NCBI RefSeq assembly: GCF_000484695.1
Contig: NZ_AXVR01000030.1
Span: forward strand, 1-59,722
Reading direction: 5' to 3'
DNA: 59,722 nt
Source: Salinispora cortesiana
GTDB taxonomy: Bacteria; Actinomycetota; Actinomycetes; Mycobacteriales; Micromonosporaceae
The notes under the pieces were generated by a model that made no database searches, had not been told where the DNA came from, and saw nothing but the letters and a program-made list of their open reading frames with translations. Each line of letters begins with the position of its first letter. The stretch's first letter is position 1. The translations under genes and the position numbers were made by a program. This document shows, piece by piece, positions 52,829 to 59,722 of the stretch.

Positions 52829-55792
52829 CTACCGAGCCTGGGCAGCGGTCTTTCGGGGGGCGCGGGTCTTCGCACCGGCCGCGCGGGTCTTCGCCCCGTT
52901 GGCCTTGGCCGCCCGGGAGGTGGCCTGCGCCGCCCCCTTCGCCGCGCCATCGAGCTTGAGCACCTGGCGCACAAACTGGCCGGTGTGGCTCTCGGGCACC
53001 TCGGCGACCTCCTCCGGGGTGCCGGCGGCGAGGACCGTGCCGCCGCGATGGCCGCCCTCCGGTCCCATGTCGATGATCCAGTCGGCAGTCTTGATCACAT
53101 CGAGGTTGTGCTCGATGGTGATCACCGTGTTGCCCTTGTCGACCAGCCCCTCCAGCACCATCAGCAACTTCCGGATGTCCTCGAAGTGCAGCCCGGTGGT
53201 CGGCTCGTCGAGCACGTAGACCGTCCGCCCGGTAGAGCGCTTCTGCAGCTCGGAGGCGAGCTTGACCCGCTGCGCCTCGCCCCCGGAGAGAGTCGGCGCG
53301 GGCTGGCCCAGCCGGACGTAGCCGAGCCCCACGTCCACCAGCGTCCGAAGGTGTCGGTGGATGGCCGGAATCGCGGAGAAGAACTCCGCCGCCTCCTCGA
53401 TCGGCATCTCCAGCACGTCCGAGACGGTCTTGCCCTTGTAGCGCACCTCCAAGGTCTCCCGGTTGTACCGAGCGCCCTTGCAGACCTCACACGGAACGTA
53501 GACGTCGGGCAGGAAGTTCATCTCGATCTTGATCGTGCCGTCGCCGGAGCAGGCCTCACACCGACCCCCCTTGACGTTGAACGAGAACCGGCCCGGCCCA
53601 TAGCCCCGAACCTTGGCCTCGACCGTCTCGGCGAACAGCTTGCGAACGTGGTCCCAGACGCCGGTGTAGGTGGCCGGGTTGGACCGTGGGGTGCGGCCGA
53701 TCGGCGACTGGTCCACCCCGACGACTTTGTCCACGTGTTCCAGACCGGCGACCCGGGTGTGCCGGCCCGGCACCAGCCGCGCCCCGTTGATCTGGTTGGC
53801 CAGCACCGCGTACAGGATGTCGTTGACCAGAGTCGACTTGCCGGAGCCGCTGACCCCGGTGACGGCGATCAGCTGACCGAGCGGGAACGTCACGGTCAGG
53901 TTCCGCAGGTTGTGTTCGCGGGCCCCGCGCACCGTCAGCTCCCGGCCCGGCGTCTGCGGACGGCGCCGCTCCGGCGTCGGGATCTCCTTCCGGCCGGCGA
54001 GATACGCCCCGGTGACCGACTCCGGGTTCTCCAACAACGCCGGGACCGACCCGCTGTGCACGATCCGGCCGCCGTGCTCGCCCGCCCCCGGGCCGATGTC
54101 GACGATCCAGTCCGCCGTACGGATGGTGTCCTCGTCGTGCTCGACGACGATCAACGTGTTGCCGAGCCCACGCAGGCGCAACAGCGTCTCGATCAGCCGG
54201 TGGTTGTCCCGCTGGTGCAGGCCGATCGACGGCTCGTCCAGCACGTAGAGGACGCCGACCAGGCCGGAACCGATCTGGGTGGCCAGCCGGATGCGCTGCG
54301 CCTCACCCCCGGAGAGGGTGCCGGCCGGGCGGTCCAGGGAGAGGTAGTCCAGCCCGACATCGAGCAGGAACCGCAGCCGGGCGTTGATCTCCTTGAGGAC
54401 CCGTTCGGCGATCAGCCGCTGCCGATCGGTCAACTCGACGCCGGCGAGCAACTCGGCGCACTCCCCGACAGACATCCCGCACACCTCGGCGATGCTCCGA
54501 CCGGCGACGGTGACCGCCAGCACCTCCGGCTTGAGCCGGGCGCCACCGCAGGCGGCACAGGGCACGTCCCGCATGTAGCCCTCGTACTTCTCCCGGGACC
54601 ACTCCGACTCGGTATCCGAGTGCCGGCGCTCGATCCACTGCATCACGCCCTCGAAGCCGGTGTAGTACGAGCGCTCCCGGCCGTACTTGTTGCGGTAGCG
54701 CACGTGCACCTGGTCGTCGGCGCCGTGCAGGATCGTCTTCTGGATCCGGGCCGGCAGCGCCCGCCACGGCGTGTCGAGATCGAAGTGCTCCGCCTCGCCC
54801 AGCGCCCCCAGCAGGCGCAGGAAGTATTCCAGGGTGTGCCCGCCGGACCAGGGCTGGATCGCCCCTTCCCGCAAGGTGCGCTCCGGGTCCGGGATCACCA
54901 GCTCCGGGTCGACCTCCTTCTTCGTGCCCAGGCCGGTGCACTCCGGGCACGCGCCGTAAGGGGCGTTGAAGGAGAAGACCCGGGGCTCCAGGTCCTCGAT
55001 CGCGAGCTGGTGGTCGTTGGGGCAGGCCAGATGCTCCGAGTAGCGCCGCTCCCGCTCCGGGTCGTCCTCGGGCAGGTCGACGAAGTCCAGCAGCACCAGA
55101 CCGCTGGAGAGCCCAAGCGCCGCCTCGACCGAGTCCGTCAGTCGCTGCTTGGCGGACGGCTTCACGGTGAGCCGGTCGATGACCACCTCGATGGTGTGTT
55201 TCTCCTGCTTCTTGAGCTTCGGTGGCTCGGTCAGCGGGTGCACCACCCCGTCCACCCGGGCGCGGGCGTAACCCTTCACCTGGAGCTCGGCGAAGAGGTC
55301 CACATATTCGCCCTTACGACCCCGGACGACCGGCGCGAGCACCATGAACCGGGTGCCCTCAGCCATGGCGAGGACCCGGTCCACGATCTGCTGCGGGGTC
55401 TGCCGGGAGATCCGCTCGCCGCAGACCGGGCAGTGCGGCTGGCCGATCCGGGCGAAGAGCAGGCGCAGGTAGTCGTAGACCTCGGTGATCGTGCCCACGG
55501 TCGACCGGGGGTTACGCGAGGTCGACTTCTGGTCGATGGAGACGGCCGGGCTGAGCCCCTCGATGAAATCCACATCCGGCTTGTCCATCTGGCCGAGGAA
55601 CTGCCGCGCGTACGACGACAACGACTCGACGTAGCGCCGCTGCCCCTCAGCGAAGATGGTGTCGAAGGCCAGGCTCGATTTGCCGGAACCGGACAACCCG
55701 GTGAACACGATGAGCGCGTCCCGCGGCAGGTCGAGACTGACGTCACGCAAGTTGTGCTCGCGCGCGCCACGGATGATGAGTCGGTCAACCAC
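52829..55792 (-). CDS. uvrA: Excinuclease ABC subunit A
   Basis: A 987-aa damage-recognition ATPase. N-terminal ABC half: [25 protein letters not shown], zinc finger [31 protein letters not shown]-terminal half: [15 protein letters not shown], zinc finger CEACSGDG...[41 protein letters not shown] 55792 gives the usual [15 protein letters not shown] with GGGAG about 10 bases upstream; the frame runs further but without family match. A basic Lys/Ala-rich tail of about 40 residues ends the protein. Confidence 0.97.
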   Translation of the reverse strand: MVDRLIIRGAREHNLRDVSLDLPRDALIVFTGLSGSGKSSLAFDTIFAEGQRRYVESLSSYARQFLGQMDKPDVDFIEGLSPAVSIDQKSTSRNPRSTVGTITEVYDYLRLLFARIGQPHCPVCGERISRQTPQQIVDRVLAMAEGTRFMVLAPVVRGRKGEYVDLFAELQVKGYARARVDGVVHPLTEPPKLKKQEKHTIEVVIDRLTVKPSAKQRLTDSVEAALGLSSGLVLLDFVDLPEDDPERERRYSEHLACPNDHQLAIEDLEPRVFSFNAPYGACPECTGLGTKKEVDPELVIPDPERTLREGAIQPWSGGHTLEYFLRLLGALGEAEHFDLDTPWRALPARIQKTILHGADDQVHVRYRNKYGRERSYYTGFEGVMQWIERRHSDTESEWSREKYEGYMRDVPCAACGGARLKPEVLAVTVAGRSIAEVCGMSVGECAELLAGVELTDRQRLIAERVLKEINARLRFLLDVGLDYLSLDRPAGTLSGGEAQRIRLATQIGSGLVGVLYVLDEPSIGLHQRDNHRLIETLLRLRGLGNTLIVVEHDEDTIRTADWIVDIGPGAGEHGGRIVHSGSVPALLENPESVTGAYLAGRKEIPTPERRRPQTPGRELTVRGAREHNLRNLTVTFPLGQLIAVTGVSGSGKSTLVNDILYAVLANQINGARLVPGRHTRVAGLEHVDKVVGVDQSPIGRTPRSNPATYTGVWDHVRKLFAETVEAKVRGYGPGRFSFNVKGGRCEACSGDGTIKIEMNFLPDVYVPCEVCKGARYNRETLEVRYKGKTVSDVLEMPIEEAAEFFSAIPAIHRHLRTLVDVGLGYVRLGQPAPTLSGGEAQRVKLASELQKRSTGRTVYVLDEPTTGLHFEDIRKLLMVLEGLVDKGNTVITIEHNLDVIKTADWIIDMGPEGGHRGGTVLAAGTPEEVAEVPESHTGQFVRQVLKLDGAAKGAAQATSRAAKANGAKTRAAGAKTRAPRKTAAQAR

Positions 55793-56047
55793 GGTGCGTG
55801 TACTCCCGGGGTGCGGATTGATGGCAGCTGTCGCCCGACGGCCCGCCCGGGAGGTCTGACCCGGATGACGGCCAAGCGGTCGCGCTGTGCGGTTGTGTCG
55901 CCCGTTGGGCGTGGTGGTCACCTTGCTGCTTGGTTGCCTTGGCTACCTGGTAACCCTGGTCACCCAAGCGCCAAAGAGCGCCTCGGCAAGCCTAGCCCTG
56001 GGGTGTGACACTTCCCTTCGCCCGCTCATTCCCCCAGCTCAGATCGG

Positions 56048-56833
56048 TCAGCCGCGCACCGCCCGTACCCCCGGGGTCTTCACCACCGCGCCACCGCCCG
56101 GCACCGCCACCAGCGCCCGCCCAGCGGAGTTGGATCGGCCCGCGCCGTCCGCCCGTCGGCTCGCCGACGTCGGCAGCACCACCGCGCCGGCCAGCGCGTT
56201 CACCAGACTCGACCGGCCCGCCCGGGAGGAGCCGAGCAGGCCGAGGGTCCGACCCGGCGCCACCTCCGCACGCAGCGGATCGAGCCCCGCACCCCGCTGC
56301 GCGCTCACCGGCAGCACCGACACCCCCGGCGCCGCCGCCGCGGCCTGTCGCACCACCGCAGCCGGATCGGCGACCAGGTCAGACTTGGTCAGCACCACCA
56401 GTGGCCGGGCCCCCGACTCCTGCGCGAGCGCGAGCAGGCACTCGATCCGTCCGAGGTCGGGCTCGGGACGCATCGGTTCGACCACCGCCGCGACGGTCAG
56501 GTTGGCCGCCAGCACCTGCCCGTGGGCGGCCCTACCGGTGGTCCGGGACACCAACGCGGTACGCCGGGGCAGCACCGCCTCGACCGTCACATGCCGGTCG
56601 GGCCAGGTAGCGAGCAGCACCCAGTCCCCCACGCATGGCAGGTACGTCCGGTCCCGGGCGGCGGTGGCCAGCACCGCACCGCCGAGGGTGGCGCGGAGCG
56701 GGCCGGCAGCGGCGAGGACGGTGCACACCCCCCGCTCCACCCGGGCCACCCGGCCCGGCTGATAGTCGGCGCGCCGTCGTGCGTTGGACGCCCAGTCGGC
56801 GTCCCAGCCCAGGGCCGTCAGGTCGATGGTCAC
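56048..56833 (-). CDS. RsgA-like GTPase, C-terminally truncated and motif-degenerate
   Basis: A 261-aa relative of the ribosome-assembly GTPase RsgA. The OB domain (YLPCVGDWVLL) and circularly permuted G domain are recognisable: LTKSD (G4, 149-152), then the P-loop GSSRAGRSSLVN (201-212). In RsgA the P-loop Lys is invariant; here it is Arg207, and the DTPG Asp is Lys252 (KTPG). The protein stops six residues later, lacking the entire zinc-binding domain (about 90 residues). No frame downstream restores it. It may be a decaying copy or a paralogue. Start GTG 56833 with AGGAGG upstream. Confidence 0.8.
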   Translation of the reverse strand: MTIDLTALGWDADWASNARRRADYQPGRVARVERGVCTVLAAAGPLRATLGGAVLATAARDRTYLPCVGDWVLLATWPDRHVTVEAVLPRRTALVSRTTGRAAHGQVLAANLTVAAVVEPMRPEPDLGRIECLLALAQESGARPLVVLTKSDLVADPAAVVRQAAAAAPGVSVLPVSAQRGAGLDPLRAEVAPGRTLGLLGSSRAGRSSLVNALAGAVVLPTSASRRADGAGRSNSAGRALVAVPGGGAVVKTPGVRAVRG

Positions 56834-56955
56834 GGGCTCCCCTCCTTCTCCGACCTCCCGGCCTCGCGTTGTCGCCGACCGTAGGGTGCACCGCCGGGGA
56901 CCCGAAACCGATTTCCCCGACGACGAAGGGACGATCCGACCGCTAGGGTCGAGAG

Positions 56956-57672
56956 GTGACCTCCGATCCACTGCGGCTGACCGGCGAGGTGGACGACGCC
57001 ACGGCCCGTCTCCTGCGCACCACAGCTAACCTCGACAAGACGAGCCTGGCCACCGCGTCCCTGCTGCCCGGTTGGACCCGGGGGCACATCTTGGCCCACC
57101 TCGCCCGCAACGCCGACGGGTTCGTCAACCTGCTCACCGCCGCCCGCACCGGCGACCCCATCCCGATGTACGCGAGCCCCGCCGCCCGCTCCGCGGACAT
57201 CGAGGCCGGCGCCGTCCGCCCACCCACCGCGCACCGGGACGACCTGCGCCGCAGCGCGGAGCGCTTCGCCGAGGCGGTGGCGGCGATGCCGGCCGAGGCG
57301 TGGGGCGCCACGGTCACCACCCGACGCGGGCCGTGGTCCGCGGCGAACCTCGTCTGGGGCCGGCTCCGCGAAGTCGAGGTGCACCACGTGGACCTGGCCG
57401 TCGACTACCGACCCGCCGACTGGCCGGAGGCGTTCGGCCACCGGCTCCTGCGCGAGGTCGCCACCGGGCTGGCCGGGCGCTCCGACGCGCCACCGATGGT
57501 GCTGCGCTGCGACGGCAGACAGCACGAACTGGTGGTCGGCGACCGTACCGCCGCCCCCACCGTGAGCGGTGCAGCGGTTCACCTCGCCGCCTGGCTGATC
57601 GGCCGCAGCCCCGGCACCCGGCTCACCGTCACTCCCGACGGCCCGCTACCGACCCCACCCGAATGGATCTGA
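56956..57672 (+). CDS. Mycothiol-dependent maleylpyruvate isomerase family protein
   Basis: A 238-aa DinB/MDMPI-fold protein. Metal-binding residues are in LPGWTRGHILAHLARNADG (His, about residue 45-48) and REVEVHHVDLAVDY (Glu and His, about 138-142). The C-terminal domain is the MDMPI_C type. The family uses mycothiol as cofactor or substrate; the reaction here is not known. GTG 56956. It lies 7 bases before the metallo-hydrolase gene, and the pair near uvrA is conserved in actinobacteria as I recall. Confidence 0.88.
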   Translation: MTSDPLRLTGEVDDATARLLRTTANLDKTSLATASLLPGWTRGHILAHLARNADGFVNLLTAARTGDPIPMYASPAARSADIEAGAVRPPTAHRDDLRRSAERFAEAVAAMPAEAWGATVTTRRGPWSAANLVWGRLREVEVHHVDLAVDYRPADWPEAFGHRLLREVATGLAGRSDAPPMVLRCDGRQHELVVGDRTAAPTVSGAAVHLAAWLIGRSPGTRLTVTPDGPLPTPPEWI

Positions 57673-57679
57673 CCGACCA

Positions 57680-58330
57680 ATGACCTACACCGGAGACGTC
57701 ACCCCCGGCGGCCCGCCAGCCACCCGCGAGTTGGACCGGCTCACCATCACCAAGGTGTCGGTGGGTCCGATGGACAACAACGCCTACCTGCTGCGCTGCC
57801 AGACCAACGGCGAGCAGGTCCTGGTGGACGCGGCCAATGAGGCGCCCCGGCTACTCGACCTGATCGGCGACGCCGGCCTCGCCACGGTGGTCACCACCCA
57901 CCAGCACATGGACCACTGGCTGGCCCTCGAAGAGGTGGTGGCCGAGACCGGGGCTCGGCCGCTGGCGCACGCCGAGGACGCACCCGGGCTGCCGATCAAG
58001 GTGGAGCCCCTCGCCGACGGCGACCGAATCCCGGTCGGCGACTGCACGCTGGAGGTGATTCACCTGCGCGGGCACACCCCGGGCTCGATCGCCCTGCTCT
58101 ACCAGGACCCGTCCGGCACACCGCACCTGTTCACCGGGGACAGCCTCTTTCCTGGGGGTCCTGGGAAGACAACAAGTCCGTCAGACTTCGCTCAGATCAT
58201 GGACGACCTGGAAGCGAAGGTGTTCGACCGGCTGCCCGACAACACCTGGTTCTACCCGGGCCACGGCAAGGACAGCACTCTCGGCGCCGAACGGCCCGCC
58301 CTGCCCCAGTGGCGAGCCCGGGGCTGGTAG
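57680..58330 (+). CDS. Metallo-beta-lactamase-fold hydrolase
   Basis: A 216-aa glyoxalase II-like hydrolase. Metal ligands: THQHMDHW (HxHxDH, about residues 73-79), the His of RGHTPGS (about 134), Asp of FTGDSLF (about 153) and His of YPGHGKDS (about 195); the set is complete. It probably cleaves a thioester or lactone, perhaps a mycothiol adduct, given the MDMPI gene next door. ATG 57680, co-transcribed with that gene. Confidence 0.92.
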   Translation: MTYTGDVTPGGPPATRELDRLTITKVSVGPMDNNAYLLRCQTNGEQVLVDAANEAPRLLDLIGDAGLATVVTTHQHMDHWLALEEVVAETGARPLAHAEDAPGLPIKVEPLADGDRIPVGDCTLEVIHLRGHTPGSIALLYQDPSGTPHLFTGDSLFPGGPGKTTSPSDFAQIMDDLEAKVFDRLPDNTWFYPGHGKDSTLGAERPALPQWRARGW

Positions 58331-58511
58331 TCCACGACAGCCACACCACCAGCCGGGGCTTAGAGCCATACACACGTGGTGTCGCGCAGGGCAACGGGGT
58401 CGTTAGATCTCGCGGTCTCCCTCCGACGTCAACGAGGTGGACGAGGTGCGTGCCGAGTCCCAGGGTCAGCGCGCGCCTTGGGTCACGAAAGACGCCGAAG
58501 AAGGTCTACGG

Positions 58512-58556
58512 ATGCGGCGCGCTCCCATCGCTCCAAAAGCAAGCCGCCCACTCTAG
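58512..58556 (+). other. Possible 14-codon upstream ORF
   Basis: ATG 58512 with AGAAGG 7 bases upstream encodes MRRAPIAPKASRPL and ends in TAG (58554-58556), in the same frame as the binding-protein gene that opens right after. It could be a leader peptide or the original N-terminus cut off by a nonsense codon. A -10-like ATAATAT (58564-58570) lies just after the stop. Confidence 0.35.
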
Positions 58557-58610
58557 AATCACCATAATATTTCGGACCAGCAATCCCCACGGGCGCTCGG
58601 CGCCATTGGG

Positions 58611-59720
58611 TTGTCGGCGGCCCTCATTGCCGCGGCGGGCTGTCAGGCGGAGGAGGACAACGCCGGCGGCAGCAGTGACTGCGGTGGCAAGATCGCCATC
58701 TTCGGTGCCTTCAGCGGCCCGAACTCGGGTCTGGTGATTCCGTCGCGCGACGGCGCAAAGCTTGCGGTGGATCAGCACAACGAGGCGAACCCGGACTGCG
58801 AGGTGACCTTGCAGGAGTTCGACACCCAGGGTGACCCGACCCAGGCCACGCCGGTCGCGAACCAGGTCACCGGCGACGAGTCCTTCCTGGGCGTCATCGG
58901 TGGCGCGTTCTCCGGTGAGAGCAAGGCGACGATGGCGGTCTACGAGGCGGCCGAGATGGTGATGGTCAGCCCGTCGGCGACCGCGATCGAGCTGACCGCG
59001 GGTGGTAACGAGGTGTTCCACCGGGTGGTCGGTAACGACGCGGTCCAGGGTGCCGCCGCGGCCGTCTACCTTCGGGATGTCGTGCAGGCCAAAAAGGTCT
59101 TCGTGATCAATGATGGCACCACCTACGGCGCCGGCATCGCCGACGAGTTGACCAAGGCCCTTGGTGCGTTGGCGGGCGGCACCGACCAGGTGCAGGAGAA
59201 GCAGGTCAACTTCGCCGCCACCATCTCGAAGATCAAGGCTGCCGCGCCGGATGCGATCGCGTACGGCGGCTACACGAACGAGGCGGCTCCGCTGGTGAAG
59301 CAGATGCGGGAGGCCGGCATCACGACGACCTTCCTCGGCTTCGACGGTCTCTACGACCCGTCTTTCCCGGAGGGCGCCGGGGCCAGTGCCGAGGGTGTGA
59401 TCGTGACCTGCCCGTGCCTGCCGCCGGACAAGGCCGGTGGCACCTTCGCGGCTGACTTCGAAGCGGAGTACGGCAATCCTCCGGGCTCCTACGGTGCCGA
59501 GGGTTTCGACGCCGCGAACGTGTTGATCGAGGGCCTGGCCGAGGGCAACACGACGCGTGCGGATCTGCTGGCGTGGGTCGACTCCTATGACAAGGAGGGG
59601 GTCTCGAAGTCCCTCAAGTTCGCCGACAACGGTGACGTGGACAAGTCCCGGGTGGTGATCTGGGCCTACGAGATCAAGGGCGGTGAGATCACGGCCCAGC
59701 AGGAGATCAAGCTCAGCTGA
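58611..59720 (+). CDS. Branched-chain amino-acid-type ABC substrate-binding lipoprotein, 5' end uncertain
   Basis: A type I periplasmic-binding protein (LivJ/Leu-Ile-Val family), about 370 aa: KIAIFGAFSGPNSGLVIPSRDGAKLAVDQHN at the N-terminus, GVIGGAFSGESKATMAVYEA, VMVSPSATAIELT, FLGFDGLYDP. The lipobox IAAAGCQ is intact, but the only start in frame is a TTG at 58611, which leaves a signal of just 10 residues without a basic n-region. Translating upstream gives a hydrophobic-compatible RALGAIGLSAALIAAAGC back to a TAG at 58554. So the 5' end is probably altered. The frame's stop is close to the window end; permease genes should follow outside it. Confidence 0.75.
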   Translation: MSAALIAAAGCQAEEDNAGGSSDCGGKIAIFGAFSGPNSGLVIPSRDGAKLAVDQHNEANPDCEVTLQEFDTQGDPTQATPVANQVTGDESFLGVIGGAFSGESKATMAVYEAAEMVMVSPSATAIELTAGGNEVFHRVVGNDAVQGAAAAVYLRDVVQAKKVFVINDGTTYGAGIADELTKALGALAGGTDQVQEKQVNFAATISKIKAAAPDAIAYGGYTNEAAPLVKQMREAGITTTFLGFDGLYDPSFPEGAGASAEGVIVTCPCLPPDKAGGTFAADFEAEYGNPPGSYGAEGFDAANVLIEGLAEGNTTRADLLAWVDSYDKEGVSKSLKFADNGDVDKSRVVIWAYEIKGGEITAQQEIKLS

Positions 59721-59722
59721 GC

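Noticed and set aside
55793..55921. N-terminal extension of UvrA
   Set aside because: Low-complexity residues outside the family; GTG 55792 matches the conserved start.
52757..56008. Frame of over 1000 codons on the plus strand opposite uvrA
   Set aside because: Shadow of uvrA; composition is Arg/Gly/Val-rich without domains, and it would cross the uvrA terminator.
55950..56047. Continuation of the RsgA-like gene after a frameshift
   Set aside because: All three frames downstream of the stop were read; none resembles the RsgA zinc domain, so this is a deletion or replacement, not a simple frameshift.

Overview
The window is high-GC actinobacterial DNA, most like the family Micromonosporaceae (Salinispora/Micromonospora type). 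The grounds are dense GC-rich coding, frequent GTG starts, mycothiol-type enzymes, WhiA, an acVLRF1 release factor, OpcA, and the order uvrA / uvrC / rapZ / yvcK / whiA / gap / pgk / tpiA / secG next to tkt-tal-pgi-zwf-opcA-pgl. The genus is an inference. It is mostly chromosomal core. I saw no phage, insertion sequence, CRISPR array, tRNA or rRNA.

Layout. 1-1245: 3' part of a repeat-rich beta-helix surface protein. 1312-5068: secreted pullulanase, a DsbB-like protein and a small membrane protein. 5181-11213: aconitase acnA and its TetR-type repressor acnR, separated by DUF2630, a RIO kinase and a HAD hydrolase; both acnA and acnR are preceded by nearly the same 22-bp operator. 11303-13544: three overlapping genes for a TIGR04222-like membrane protein with a Gly/Cys repeat tail, a DUF692 (MNIO) iron oxidase and a small partner. 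13586-20899: SDR, ABC exporter, enoyl-CoA hydratase, small HTH protein, ABC-F ATPase, acVLRF1 and a LysE exporter. 21091-27885: complete suf Fe-S operon, sufR-B-D-Rieske-C-S-U-T, on the minus strand. 28002-31571: heme A genes ctaA and ctaB flanking an ATP-grasp protein and a small conserved protein.

31827-40184: a six-gene pentose-phosphate operon (tkt, tal, pgi, zwf, opcA, pgl). It faces a minus-strand block of secG and glycolytic genes (tpiA, pgk, gap), then whiA, yvcK, rapZ. recQ and an alpha/beta hydrolase lie between rapZ and uvrC. uvrC, a Rieske lipoprotein and uvrA follow. Then come an RsgA-like protein with degenerate GTPase motifs and no C-terminal domain, a mycothiol-dependent isomerase-like protein, a metallo-beta-lactamase-fold hydrolase, and a branched-chain amino-acid-type binding lipoprotein whose 5' end looks damaged.

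The most promising system for follow-up is the DUF692 cassette at 11303-13544: an MNIO enzyme translationally coupled to a membrane protein ending in tandem GGGDGGC heptads, a credible substrate for cysteine modification. The clearest regulatory result is the shared acnA/acnR operator (19 of 22 bases identical). No gene here was checked by database search; all family names come from motif recognition.
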